A stretch of 64,000 nucleotides of DNA from Casuarius casuarius (GCA_003342895.1 PTFA01000042.1:2658716-2722715); one strand, 5' to 3'. Positions 35,724 to 50,700 are shown, counted from the first letter of the stretch. The notes: a model not told the origin generated them from the letters alone. Program-made: numbers and translations.

Positions 35724-38700
35724 GTGGGTCTCAAGAAGCAAAACAATTAGAAAGTCCTCCAAATAAGTTTTGTTGTTTGGCTAGGTGACGTGGATGGCAA
35801 TGTGAAAAGTCTCCTCTGCTCAAGGTATTCATATCTTGCTGAGATAGAAAGTGAGGCATTCTAGTTATCTCCATCCACTCACTCACCAGCAGGCCTAAGG
35901 TCCTAACACCACCATAAAACATATCACAGCAGGATGAATGAAGTCTTTATTTTTCCATCTTCTGTCTCTGCACCTCCCGACTGTTCCTATTATATCTCCC
36001 TTCTAACCCCTGTTTCTTTTAAGCTGACCACCGTGCATGGAATTTCCTCCTCACCCTTGCCGGGCAGGTGAGGGGCACCTCCATTTCACTTCCTTCCTCC
36101 AAAATCCTCCTTCCTCCAGAGCTAATCCCCAATCACTAGGGAGATAATTAAAGGTGCAGCTACATGGTCTTTTGAAGGAAAAGGAAGCTACGCCTTGGCG
36201 GCACTTTGTCATAGATGGATGCCAGGTAGACATATTAGTGTGGCAGTGAGCCCAACCCAATATATCCTGCCTCTGAGCCCAGTTTATTAGCTTGGGCACA
36301 GTGCTACACTAATCATGGCCATGTGGTTTCTGGTGCACAGTCAGCTTGGGAATGCATAGCTCAGAGCATGGGCAAAACAAATTGTGTCTGTCTGCAAAAG
36401 ACATAACAGCTGAAGAGAGGAAAAAGAAGAAAAATGCATTAAAAACCCTACCATGACTGTATCAAAACCTTCACATGTCTTCATCATACTCCTTTGCTGC
36501 ATGGTTGGGTTCTGCCACTGAGATATAACTTAAATGGAAAGCTTGCTGGAGCGAAGGCTGTATGTCCAGATTTTAGATGATCCTGAATGCATGTTTCTTC
36601 CTGTAACAAATAAAGATAACTGGAGGCTGGAGACTGGCAGGGTGGTGGCAGACTAGGTTGGTATTCAGATATGACATTCGCCCAGAGAGGCCTAAGGCAA
36701 AGCATATGCAGGACTCATGCCCTTCCTTCACCTACACTGTAGGTCTTAAAGAGACTAGTGGTATGTCTGTGCCTCTGCAGCTCCCCCACTCACTTTGCAG
36801 CTAGATTGGGCACTTACCAAAGCTCATACGTGTTGCTGACTTTCCCTTTCTCAGAGGTGAAGAAAAGAGAGAAAATCCCTTATTCTCACCATCAAGCAAA
36901 CAAGATGGAGGGAGCCCTGTGATGGGGTAGATTTTTAAAAAGTGGGAATGGTTGGACACAAGTTTTCCTAGCAATAGCACAGATGCAAAGGTACAGAAGG
37001 CAGGATGCACCTCTATCTTTGACAGCAGGAATTTAAAAATCCTCACACACAAAACAAAGAGTCACATACTTTCCTAAGTCTGCTAGTAAGTTCCCTCACA
37101 TACTGAGATCAATCTGAGGAGTGATCAGCTCAAAGCCTGTGATGATTTTCTCCTTCCATGTGCCTCAGAAAAGCTGGAAACCTGCCAGCTGGAAAAATAA
37201 AGAGAATATTTTTCAAACTGAAGTCATTCCTTCAAGTGGTTCTCAAGGCATGTTACAACTGATTCATTGCCCTTGCATAAGGTATATCCCAGCGACTCCA
37301 TTTCCCAGAAAGTGAAGTACTAATTAAAAATAGATTCGTACAGGCTAAGCCTCTACCCAGTTCCAACAGCAGCTCGTACATTTCAGAAGAAGACCTCAAG
37401 ACATTTGGCACAATCCTGAAGGCATCAGCTTCTACCTTAACCTCCATCCTCGCCTCATACCTGCTTCATGATTTTCTCTTATGAAACTCAGCTTTAGTCT
37501 CGTTGCCCTCCTCTGGCAGGTTCTCCGGGTGGTGGAGTAGGCTCTGGAGCTGTGGGCCATCACTCAGTGCTGAAGGGGGTCTCAGTCACTGCCACCCACA
37601 TGTAACCACGCAGCAACGTGTGTAACCCTCAGCACACGCCAGTGCCCTGGCGGTGCTCTAGGTGTCCAGCATTGCCTGGTGACGTGTCCACCACTGTGCT
37701 GCCCTACCCTTGAGGTTATGTCTGGGCTTTCGGCCCACACCGAAGCACAGCTTAACTGTGCAGTTACGTATGAACGTACGTGAAGCTAAGGAGAATATGA
37801 ACATTATGCTTGTACTGTGTGATTCACTTTCTTTGAAAATCTCAGTCCGTTTTCTCTGCTGTTCACTTTCACCTGCCAGATCATCATTCTTACCGAACAC
37901 ACTGGGTTACAGTAAATAAAAAACAGCCACAATTTTATTTAGAATGACTTCTGATGAAAGAGGACCACGGCTAATAAATTACAGATTGCCGAATGCCACA
38001 GTGTTGGCTGGCATGCTTTAATAGATAAAAGACACAGTTTAACACTTCAGAAAAAAAGATCTGTGTTATCATGAAATCCTGTAATAAAGTGTGACTCATT
38101 TTTTTCTCTATTATTTATTCTGTTACCATGGACATCTTCAACTTCCCCTGAGGACAGCACCCTAATTATTTAAACTAGGCCTTTTCTTTTTCAAACATAT
38201 GAAAGAGTTTTATACAGAATGCATTAAAACAGAAAGTGCAGCTGTAAAGAGGGGCCTTCCATCTTAACCTTTTCAACTGCTGGATCTGTGCATTCGTGTT
38301 TTATAGGCAAGCCTAATATCTGGGTTGTCCATCAAACTGTAAACTTGGTTCTGATTGAAGGTTTGCTGTTGCACGCAAAGGGCAGACACGCTGAGCCAGA
38401 GTAAGACCACGACTTGGATACTCTCAGTTTTACTACAGGGTTATTGTCCACCTTCTGATAAAATAACAGAGATGTAGCAATCTCTTGTATGCATTTTCTA
38501 CAGGGTAAAACCAGTTTACTCCAGTATTCAACACACTAGCCATGGTAGTAATTATCTAAATATGCAGCTTTATTTTGGAGAATGTTTGAATTTTTTCACC
38601 TATTTTAAGAGCCTTGTGTTTGTTTTAATGACTGGAAAACTTTCATGGAATTCTAAAATTTCAACACTTTTAAGAACATATTTTTCTAGAACTTCGAAAA

Positions 38701-41700
38701 ATTATTTCGAAGCTACTCTAAATGTATTCATACCCTATACATGGTTTCTTCATCAGGCATGCTCAACTCTTACATATTTGTCACAAGGTTGTCTCCTTGG
38801 AAAAAAATCAACCAGAGTCAATATTCTGGACTGAAATGGTATTCTGTTGGTATTCGGTGTAAGTCCCCACATGGATGAGACTCCAGAATAAGCACCACCT
38901 TATCCCAGAACAATCTTTCCATTTTGTAAGTACAAATATTATTAAGAGGTAAAGTGATTTTTTATTCCAGGATAGAGTCCACAAAGGAAGTTGCTCTGGC
39001 ACAGCTCCTATGGCCAAATTTCCCACGCAGACTAGCCCTAAACAGTGAATTTACACCAGCTGTTAGATAGAGTTATTAAAGACGATGATTGTTTTTTTCT
39101 GCCATCTCAGCTGTAATGAATCAAGTTTGGAGTGCATATAAACATCCTATTGGTATTCTTCTCTTGAACTCTGGGTGCCTATTACTACTTACACTTTGTG
39201 TGCCTCAAATACAGAATAAGACTTGTGGAAAGTATATAGCAAATGCAGCCTCTAAGCTGAGATAACAGGTGGACCTACCCTGCTCCTCATTAGGAAACTG
39301 GCAAGTAACTGCTGAGAGTCATGTGCTGTGTGATGACTTCTGGTGAACGGTATTCCCAGAACCTCCATGACTACCTCAAATATTTTAATAAATCAGGTTG
39401 GATCCCTGCTGTCCTCTAGGGTCCTATAAGATTTGAATCACACAGTTTTTCAGTGACGTTGTCTTTACAAAAGTTGTTCTTTATTCTGTACAGCTCCAAA
39501 TGTGGAAACTTGAAGTGTCCTCTACCTCTCTTTTACCACCCACCATCTCTTCTGGTAAAAATACTTCTCAGTAGAGAAACCCTAAACAAGAGATGTCTAT
39601 CCTGAGCAGCTCCCGGGAGCTGTAAAGACCCCTGGAGAGCCTCTTGGCAGAGCCTATTTGCAGGATGACCCATCTTGCAGCAACTTCTGCAAGGTTACCT
39701 GCCTTGAAGGGCAGATTTCAGCTTAAGAAGGGAGGCATTTACGTTTTGCTGGAGCCTTTGCTATCTTTTCTGTTATGCTTTAAGGCTGTTTGGTTCATTT
39801 CTTACCCTGCCTTCCTCCCTGCCCGGAGTCTAGCCCTCAGTTTGGTAGCAGCCCACGCCATGTGGGCAGCCCACGAGTGCATGTGTAACCGCTCTTGGCT
39901 CCACTGCTGCCTTCCAGGGGCACCCATCAGGCTGCCAAAACAGAGCAGAAGCATCTCCCTCGCGCTGTTCTCCATGGAAGTAGTCATTACAACTGTTACG
40001 CAGATGTTGTGCAAGTGCGTAAGCAGTCACAAAAACAGCTCGTGCGCTGAAGTCACTTAATTTCTTTTTCCCAATAAAACGCACAGTGAAAGAAGTCAGT
40101 TAGGTAGCTAGGCAGACTGTGGCTGGAAAACACCAAGGCTGCAGGTTCACTCCCTAAAGGTGGCTTGACAATTCACTGTCTCTTCCAATAATTTAGGGGG
40201 AGTCAACTGAAATTAGCAGAAGCCAAATTCAGAGAAGTGGGAAGAGGCAGCCCTTCACACAACATGGAGCAGAGCATGAAGCTCCTTGCCATGGGGCGTA
40301 ATCAGCACTGAAAGGGAAAGGGGGCACTGGAAAAGCTGGTGACACAGAAATGTGCCAGGGTTACTGAGTGCACAGGGATCATGCCTGGCTCAGGGACTGT
40401 CTAAGATGCAAATGGTTGGGGTTCAGGAAAGTAAACTGGGAGGTGGCATCATATGCTCATCTATTTTTAATCTTTTCCCAAGGAATCCACTTTGTTTTGC
40501 TACAGTCAGAAAGAGGATACTGGGCCAATTAAATCTGTGTCCCAATATGGACATCTTATTTTCTTATGCTCCTACAAGCACAGCAGGCTTTCTACCACTA
40601 TTCTCTCTCTCTCTTTTTTTTTTTTTTTTTTTAGATTTTCCTCCATACACCACTTCCCTACTTGTATTTCCTTGGTTTGGCTTGCAAAAGTAACACAGCA
40701 GTTTTATTGAATAGTTTTCTGAAATTCCACTTACTCTGAGATATCATAAGGTGAGAATAGTTTAGTGAAAATTCCTCCCTCACTCCTACAAATCCCAGTT
40801 CTAGGACAGTTTCAGAACTTAAAAATAATCAGCGGTCCACTGTAGCATTCTTTCCTCTGCAGACAATTGTGATGAGGTTGTCCAAGCTTTCCACATCTGC
40901 TGCATGATTACTGTAATTCAGGTTTTCCTTAGGGCAAGCTGTCATCACACTCCGAGAACTATAAGGAAAATCCCCAGTTTGCACTGACTTAAGAGTGGGC
41001 CAGGAGTGTTCCATGCTTCTGACAACCTTGTTTCTTTAAAACTAATAGATGAATACAGGCTTCGAAGAACAGAATACACAGTGCCTCTTGTGAGTAATAT
41101 AATATATCATTTCCTTACTGCTGGAAATAAATAGCTTCATACTGTCATTCACTCTAACGATATCATCTATTGCAAATCTCAGTTGTAAGGAAAAACCACC
41201 TTAGGAAAACTGAACAGGTGATTTTTAGCTTTAAACTGAATCTGTACAAACTATTGAAAGCCTTCATCTGTAATGCATTTCTTTTCTCCAAATCCCCTGA
41301 CAAACAATTCTGGATTTAGCTCTGTGCAATTTATTGGAGGACAGGAATATAGGTGTATTTGACTCTTTAAGGAAAATACTGTGTGGTATGAAACAGCTTA
41401 CTTAATCGCTGCATTTAAGTATTGCAAGATGCATACGAATATAATGAAGAGCAGTCGATGTAAAGTAGCCTGTTCTAAAAGCTCCCTGGTAGGTTTTTAT
41501 TAAGTAGGCTTGCATAGTGATAGTCATAGATAGTCATCTGCATTGGAGGGATTTCTCTTTTACATGCCCTTTGCTAACTCAGTCTTCATTATGCAGCTTG
41601 AAAAGTCTCACATAGTTGATCTTTGCACATTCAGGGTTTTGATTCTTTAATTCTCCCTTCACATTCATTAGAAAGTTCTTCAACATCAGAGAGGAGGAAG

Positions 41701-44700
41701 CCGGGGCAGAAATAATTGCTCAGAGACAGAGAGTAATTAACTGCGTGTCTCCGAGGCTGTGGTGGGTCCTGGTGCCCAGAACTCGATAGGAGGTGAACCT
41801 AACTGAGTGCAGCTAGAAAGTTCTTAAAATTTTTCTACTATCCTCCCCAATTACATGACTGAATCTTCTAATGAACTATCCCATTAAACTAAAGAGGTAA
41901 TCCACTCTAGTATGGGGCTGTCTGCCAAGGAGTTCAAGTTGTTAGAAAAAATAAAGTGGTACTGCACTCCACGCTATTAACGTGCCAAAACAACAACAAC
42001 AAAAAATCTTTTCTCATGCTCCAGAATATTAAACAGACACAAATAACTTTCATTAAAAAGCCACATTTTCTGTACAGAGTTTTCCCTGGAGAGAGGAACA
42101 TTTCTTTTCATAAGTAGGATGAATTTTGCACTTCATTAAATGCCTTGATCTTTTCATCACATTAGCCTTTAATGCGACAGCATAATCTTTAGTTTGTCTG
42201 GATTAATGATTAAAACAAATGTGTGCATTTGTGTGCACATGTGTGTACAAAATCCTTAACTATTCTTTAAAAAATAAAATGCAATGAAAACCCCCCTTCG
42301 GTTCCCATTGTTTTTACCAAAAGTACTGGTTTGTAATAGATACATGTGTATTTTTTTAGGTGTTTATTTAAAAGTTAACTTTCAAAGGTCTCTAGCTCTT
42401 CTCTGTTACGATCTTAGCCCAGAAGGGTGATTACCTAGCTAGGTGCTGAATTTGCCTACCTCCCGTTAATATGCAACTGCTTTACAAATACAGTCTGTTG
42501 GCTCATGTTAAAATCCGAATGCTGCATTGTTGGGCCTTGTAAAAACCTATAATGAGAGACAATTACCTCTCTATTAACTGACGCTAACAACTGACTGACG
42601 AGCAGGGCTGGCTTCGCCTGAGACGTCTGATGGGGTTGCCACCCTCAGCTGTCCATCTTGCCCTGGTGCAGGGATGCCTGCGAGGCTCATGAATCAGCCC
42701 CAGTTATCTGAACAAAGGCAAATCAGTGAGGAGTCATCTTAATCCCTCTTGCTGTAAACTGTGGCACTTCTGCTGCTGATTCACCGGGAGCTCAGCTGTC
42801 CCTGCAGCAGAGGCAGGACGTACAGCTGCATGGAGCAACAGTGCACTGGGAAGAAAAGGTTACCAAAAAAAGAAGGAAGAAGCTGTGGGGACCCAAAGTC
42901 AGAACATAGGATTCCACAGATATCTTTTCAACTAAAGAGGGAAGAACCAATTTCTCCTTTCTGTGGCAATTCCAAAAAAAGACCGAATGAGGAGATGCTC
43001 AATTTTATGTCAACAAAACTGGTTGGGGGGATTTTTAGTGAGCAGTTAACACTATATATTTTAGAAAAAAAAGATCTCTTTCACCCGACACAGAAACAGA
43101 AAGCTCTTTTGAAGTTCAAGCACTTCTTCCGAACTTATTTTTGTATTTTAAAATTAAAATGGAAGGAAGTTAAAATGAAGTCATCTCAAATAAACTACAT
43201 CAAAGAAAGGCAGCTTTCAAATACCTCTTTGATATCACAAAACTGACTCAAACTCCCCAGAAGATTCTAGTGAAATACTCATTTTCTCAATTAAAATTTT
43301 AGGGTTTTTTTTTTACTCATTCATGCTTCAGATATAACTGGAAACTACATTGGCATAGTTTTCTGTATTCAGACTCACTCAGAAAATTGCTAAATATCTC
43401 TCCACTTCTTAATGGTGGTCCAGGGTAGATTCTGGCTAAAGTTGCTTTTTTTTCCCTTTTTTTTCCCCTGGCATTTTCAAAACAAAGCTCTGGATGACAT
43501 ATGGAACTGAATACCCATCTGCTTCAGAGACAGCATCAAACTATCAAAGCCCAAACTTAATGCAGAAACTGCTGTCTTGCCTTACAAACATGGGAACACC
43601 AAATTTCAGAAACAGAACAGATCTGACACCAGTATATGCCCCAAACTATCTCTGTAACGTGTTTTCAATCTGGATATCGTGGTGAACTACAGATACAGTA
43701 CAAACTGAAAGGTCCTGAACCTGGAGGTACTGCAGTCGCGAAATTTGTGAAGGGAACGCTTGATTTCACCCAACATTAGCCACGGAAAGCCAAGCCGCCA
43801 GTCCAAGCTGATTACCTGGACTCCCTTGACAGGGAATAGAGGGAAGTATGTTCACACCTCTGGAATGAGGCTGCAGAAGAGCTGCCAGAGCTGGATGAAT
43901 AACCAGGGGCCACGTTAGGCGAGAGGGATCTTCACACAGCTGCTGCAGTGGGATGGAGAGCAGCTCACGCACAGCTGAAGCATTCAGCTGGGTACCAGCA
44001 CCAGGCTAGTGCTAGCAGGCAATGTACAACTCATGGGGGCTGAAAAATTCCACTAAGATGTGTCCAGTAGCTCATTTTTGAGCCTCATGCTGTTGTGGCA
44101 AAATTGTTCCACTGCGTGAACGCACTGCTTTAAAGCTAATTCAAATCTCTATTTGCTGCTCTGTGACTGCTTGGGACTGAAGTCCAACCACAGCCAAGTC
44201 TGGTTCACACAGAGCTATAACAGCTTTCACTGACTTGAAGAAACCTGGCCAGGTAAACAGAATCAAATGGATGCTGTAAAACATGACATAACTCTGGGCT
44301 GTAAAATGCCCAGGAAAAGGGCATTTTACCAGGCAGCCTGGAAAGCTGTATTCCTGAAATCTTTCAGTTCTCCCTTTCCTAGCTTTGCCAGCTATGCACA
44401 GCAAAGAACACACCCACAGCGGTGGTCGTGTTTTTCAGTTAGTGAAAATAAAAGCCAAACAAATTAATTCCTAGTAAGATGTAACAGACTGCTGAATTCC
44501 TGCTGCATGCAGGCTTTAAAGTAATAGTCTTTTTCCTGAAAATGTATCATGTGAAATGTTCTTGGAATGCATTGCATGAATTACTATTTTACAGGCTGTG
44601 ACACAGTTTGTGATTGGGGAGTTTGGAAACAGCATTTGAAAATTTCCACTTGTGGCCTTAGCATTCATGAATACATCAGAAAGAGATTTATTTCTGCAGA

Positions 44701-47700
44701 CCTGCATTATTATACCTTTGTGACTTAAGACATGTTGCACTGTTGAAGGAAGCTGAACCACAGAATATGAGTATCTGGAAATGTAACACTTTCCCAAAGG
44801 GAAGATTCTTTATTTTTTTTTTCACCCATAGAACATAAGGCTTTAAGGTAAAAAGGGTTCCCCAGTATAGATCAGCACAATGCTTCCTACATTTATAACT
44901 TTAATATATGACCCTGTGGTCCTGATCTGCCAAAGAAACTTTACAGTAAAGGGGAGCAATTCTTCATAATATTTTAATACCAGCAAAAGCTCCTACTATA
45001 GGTGAAATTATTTTTCTTGTATAGCTCAGCTAACACAGCATCCTGATATAGAAATGCCTGTAAGAATTCACACCTCTAAACTATGTTGCTGTACTGTCAA
45101 ACATAGTGTACGCTCTGGCCCAAGACTATAATACAAAATCAGGGAATTTAGGAAGGAGGGTGATTGGTCTCAGCATTGTTAGCTATCCATATGGACCCTG
45201 ATGTTGCAGGACATATACACCTTACTCGAAGCATGAGCAGAGCTGTCCTGTTGCTGTGTTATCCTCTGCTGAATGAGAGCTATTTTGGAGGATTTCTCCA
45301 CCAGGTAAAGACAGATCTAAAGCCTATTGAGTTAAACTGGTTTCAAATCAGACCTTACAACGTCCTCCCATGCTAGCAAAGCCAGCGCATATTTCAGCAG
45401 CAGTATTAGGTGCTCAGTAAGTGTGTTAGACAACTAGACTAATTTATAATACTTCAGGGTGTGTGTTTGTACAGGTATGTCTGCTGGCAATCACTGTGAG
45501 TCATCTGGACAGACCCAGTTTGCAACGTGCAAACTCATGATGCATTCTGTGTTCTCCAAATGAAAATTCCCCTTTTAGGAAATGTGACTGTTTTTTCTTC
45601 TTTTTTCAACAGAAATTAAATGTGCCATTGGTACAGTGGTTTACATTCCAAGTAAATGAGAGGCAACAATTGAGAAAGTGGCAGGACACATGGTGAGAGG
45701 AAGGAGACTGGCTAATAGAGCAAACGGAAACTAAATTAATGTCGCTGCCAGTCAGAGGCCAGGGCTGACTGTGCTCCTTCGGCCCCTTCAATTCTGCCTT
45801 GCCAGGGGACTTTGTGGGTGACTGCAGGCAATACGCTCAGGTAAGAAAATGCAGCTGCCCCAAAGAAACAACCACCAGCACCACACAGGCATCACTGGGT
45901 GGGAGACGTAGTGAATTAAACAAATGCATAATATTGTTGCGTTCACCTCCTCTTCTGTTTGTCCCCAGACTTCTGTTTCCTGTTTTTCCAGGTAGGATCA
46001 TGAACTCCCTAGTAGGACGTAAGTGTGGGGTGTCACTTCAGCTGCTATATAAACCACCAAATTCTGTGATCATATAGTACCTTTTACAGAATTGGAAGGG
46101 AGCATGATAAGTTCTGGGCTAGAAGTCACTATGCAAAATCGTTCTTGTGACTGTACAGGAAACTTCATAGAATCAGTCATTGTAAGGAATTGACAGCAAA
46201 ACCGGCACACAGTGGTGGATTAAAGAAATATTCTCATCTAGAAATGGTTTATTTTCCTTTAACCTCATGTCTGTAATTTTAATGGTATTTGAAACAAAAG
46301 GAAATATTTTAATAACATTGAGTGCCTTGAAAGTAATATTCACATAAAACTTCAGCATATTACATGTCTGATAAACAAGCAGCTAACCATTTCCCATTTG
46401 TAGCGTTTTCTCCCACAATTGTGCGTTCTTTAGTGTAAAAAAGTAACAGAACAAAAAAACATCATTAAGAATAATTTTTGTCAGAATTCTTCAGACTTTA
46501 ATCTAGGAGCAATTATTCCATTAGTACTTCGAAATTTTTAGTATGTTAGAACAAACATTTTCTGCCCTATGAGATGCTTAGGATATCCTCTAAAATAAAG
46601 CCTTTTTTGTTAGTGGGCTAGAAGCAGCACAACACACAGAGAACGACTCTATCCTCACCTGCCGTTTCTTGTCACACTCCCACGATTTTTCCTTCAGGTG
46701 CTCTGGAAAGTAGGAGGAGCAAAGCCCAGCACAACAGGCCCTTGTTTTATTGTGTTTTATAACTTGTCTTCATCCATCACAAGCATTTAGGACACGGGCT
46801 GGGATCATCATTTCCTTCACCTTGTCTTCTTCAATTTCTTGACTTAGACTTATCTTAAATCCTTTTGTTTGGGCTCATAATTAGGCAGTGAGTCAGTAAC
46901 CCACAAGTATCATGAGTGGAGCCAGACATGATCAGCCGGCTTCACTGACCACCTGCTCCAAGCTGTTTCCTGTGTGGGCGGCCAAGTTCAGAGACACTTA
47001 AAATACGAGTTACGGTAAATTTTGTTTAACCTCGTGTACACATTGCAGGCTCTCGGGGTGGTTCAGCTGGATGATGCTGAACTTGATTTCTCAGGGTCTG
47101 CTCCTCAAGCCATCTACAAAAGCTTGGCTTTGCTGGAAAGCCAGCTAAACTTTGCTTACTTTAGTAAAGAAGGGCAAGAATCTGGCCTTAAAAATTTGGT
47201 TCAGCCACGTTTCATCATTGCTGCTCATGTCATTACTTGCTTTCTCAAACCACTGCTCCCATCCTCCTGCGGTTGCCCACAGCCAGCCCATCGGCTTTCC
47301 CTACCCCCTCGTGACCAGGAGACTTCTCTGGACATTCTCCCTCCGCCCTGGGAAAAATTGGGATACTTTTGTTCTCCCTTCAAGATTTTACACAGTTACC
47401 TTACACCGCTTGGGGCTTCAGTGATTCAGTCAAAAAAAAGGGGGGGGATTAAAACAACTAACGAAACCCCCTCTAAAAAGACTGAATTTGAAGAAGAGGG
47501 AAGAGGGGCAGACGTGATATCTTTGGTCAGAAATGCTGCTTGAGCATTAATAAATATGCACTGTTTATGCAGACCCAGGCAGGAAGGTTTGTAAGCACAT
47601 ACCTCTGACCCTTCTGGAGGTCGACATGCCAGAGACTAACGATCTGGCCTCCAGTTTTCCCCCCCATCTGACTAATTGCAGTTGTACACTGGGGTTTCTT

Positions 47701-50700
47701 TGATGTGCCTCCCTTATCACGCCAGGCTTTCCCACAGGCGAGCATCCCTCTTGCCGCGTGGCTCAGCAAGCGTGGCCCTCCTCTTGTGCCACGTCCATGG
47801 GGCCTCTGGGTTTCCCCCCAGGCCGCTTGCTGCTCCAAACACTGGTTTGCATTAACAATTTCGGCTCCTGTTTTTTCCCAAACGCCTTCCCGTCGCCGGC
47901 CATGTATGCACCCTGCCACCCCAGCCACGACGTGCCCCGGAGACCATGCCAGCAACTGTGCTGCCACTTGTTAGCTGTTGGGGCTTGTGGGAGGAACTGA
48001 ATCCAGCTCGCAGTGCCTTTTAAGAGACAAGGCCAGTATTTTCTTACTTCTTCCTATTAGCTGTGTTCAGCAATATACAATTGTGAATTACTGCCAGCTT
48101 AGTACCCATCTGTCACAGTTGTGTTTGTGCAATGTTTTCAAAGCAGAGATGTGCAGTCCTTTGGGTGACTGCTGTATCAAGGAGAGGTGACATAAGTGTT
48201 AAAGAGTGGGCGTACTTTTCTGATCGTGCTCCGAATGTCTGCTAGAGAGGGAATGTATTATTTGAGAAATGTTTTTCCCCCAGGAACACCTCAACTACTG
48301 TAACAGAACAGTGAAACTTTCTAGACAAAATCTGAGCCCTGCGTATGCCTGGCATGATTCATCTTTCAGCTAGTTATGCTTTAGAGCCAGAGCTGAAGCT
48401 GGCAAGGTAATGTTTCAAAAGCGTGTTAACATGGTTGATTTGAATTGAAAATTTCTGTTTTGGTTTTCTTATTTTTAAAAGAAAATACGTGTGCTAGTTT
48501 TTGAATTCTTGATTCATAAGGGACATGTTCCCATTCATGTTAAGGTCTCTGTTCTTTGACTCCTGACCACAGCCTCACCACTAGGTCCTATGTCAAATGT
48601 CATAGGTGGCTGTTGAAACACAGAGTAGCGGTGGCACGTTCCCTTCTCTTCCCCCAGAAGGATGATTCAGTCACTAGTTTTCTTCCAAGAAGCAAATTTT
48701 ACAAAAAATAAATGATGACACCTACTTCCCCATCACCAATACCTGCAAGAGTGTTAGGGCCTGGAAATATCTTTGGGAGAAAAAGGGAATATTTCACATT
48801 AATCTCCAAAGTAAAAGATGGAAAATTAAATGTTTTTGCATTTGATTGTTTTGGTGCTTCTTCTCCATTTTCCTCTCAAAAGCGAGCTCCAGTTTCCTCA
48901 CACACTGAACCTTTTTCTTCTGCAGTTTCTGACATTTTGCTTTGAAAAACCCTGGCCTTGATCACTGCTCCATCCATTACCAGGCACACATCTTATGAGC
49001 AATGACTTTGGCCAACTTTTGCTCATGAACGTCATAAATTGTCTTCATTTCTTTTAAATATCCATTCTGTGATGTCTCTTTTGAGCAGGTTGAGTATTTT
49101 TGAATGTGTACTTTCAATGTAACCATCAGCAATTTGATTCTGAGGAATAATATTGAGGAAAAGATTGACCCTTGCAATTTAAAATGTATTTTTCCCCCCA
49201 TGCTGGCTACAGAGATAGCAGAAAGTTTCCCAAATGTCAAATATGGTGAGTTAAAAAAAAAATCAAAAATTCATATTAAACAGAAACATATTTCAAAAGT
49301 ATTAACATAATTATACTCTTTTCAAAATGATCTAGTGATGCTGAGAATTCTACGGTGATTTTTTTTCCCTGTGCACACATTTTTCAAAGCAGAAGAAAAT
49401 AGTGTGCTGTGGATAATTTGCATTTTTCCCAAACAAATAGCTGGGATGGCATTTATTACTTTTAATTATTTGTTTCTCTTCTCCAGATCTCAAATGGTCA
49501 TTGGTGAGTTTTGTGGGTTTTTTTAAATTCATGCTTTGAAAGTAGTACACTTCTCTGCATTTGACGTTAGGCAATACAAGAGACTAATTAGAATACTACA
49601 AATGCATTACTACCCGTTCATTTCTAAAGACATTTATGACCTTTGTGATGGTGAATACTCTGTTGAACTGTTGACCTTCTCTCCCTATCCTACAAATACA
49701 GCAACTTATTGATACTTTTCAAGAAGGAAGTTAAGAGGGAGACAAAAATGGCAGACGACTTTCAACATCAGTGAATGCAAATGTACACGGGGGAGGGGGG
49801 GAGATTCTAACTTTAAATATGCAGTGCTGGGCTCTGAGTCACCTGTGACTACCCAGAAAAGGAGTCTTGTAGCGATAATGCTATGGAAATATCAGCTCCA
49901 TGCCTGAGAGAAGGAAGAACAAAACAAAACCGCCATCACTGCCACCCAGTATAAAACCATGGTATGTCCTTTCCTTCAGTGCTATGTGCAGTCCTTCTCC
50001 CCGCCTCAAAAATGCTGCTAAGCACCAAGACACCTCCAGTGGTTCAGGAAGTCCCCTGCCAAGTGGCTGCTGAGGCCACTTTGGCCCTGAACCCTCTTCC
50101 GAGGGAGCCCGTCTCCACCCATCAATCACCAGGGAAGCCCATGGAGACCGACTTCTTCACCATAGCACCTCAAAAGCCTAACGTGAACATGATGAATGTG
50201 TACCAACTTTAGCTGACATTTTGCCTGGACTAATTGACTAGAAAAAGTCTGTGATGATTATTTGTAGCACTCTGGTGCTTATTCGCTGCGACCTAATCTA
50301 CAAAAATCAGACCTTGATCCAAAACTGACTGATTTGTACAGATGAGTCAGAGAAAAATTTGTTGCACAGTGTGAAAACTGTAAGCCTAGTAGAGAGGTGT
50401 TGTCAGTCTGAGAGAATATGTGATAAACCTGAGACTGAAAAAAAATAGCTTTATTTTGTTTTCCCAAGGAGGAGTATAGTCAGAATTTTTCTAAGATTCA
50501 GCACTAAGTACTTTCCCTCATTTCCATTTGTGATCTAGGGCTACTTCATTCACTTAAATAAAAATAAGAATTAAATAAGAAATAAGAAAAATGAGTATGC
50601 TGAAGTGTGGAGATGATAAATGGATCATGCAGACAAATAGCAGTGCCACTGCAAATCATCAGCATGACACCTGGAGAATGACAGAGAGAGGAATCCAGAA

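Noticed and set aside
39644..40060. 138-codon open frame on the plus strand
   Set aside because: Contains hydrophobic stretches by chance, overlaps open frames on the other strand, and has no recognisable family.
42761..43246. 161-codon open frame on the plus strand
   Set aside because: Lys-rich translation of an A-rich stretch with no domain or splice logic.
47022..47543. 173-codon open frame on the plus strand
   Set aside because: The longest frame outside the transposon, but with no recognised domain and a low-complexity Lys/Gly end. It has no promoter, splice or conserved context I could see. Frames this long occur by chance in GC-richer stretches.
47527..47967. 146-codon open frame on the minus strand
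   Set aside because: Mirror of open frames on the opposite strand in a GC-rich patch. Composition-driven.
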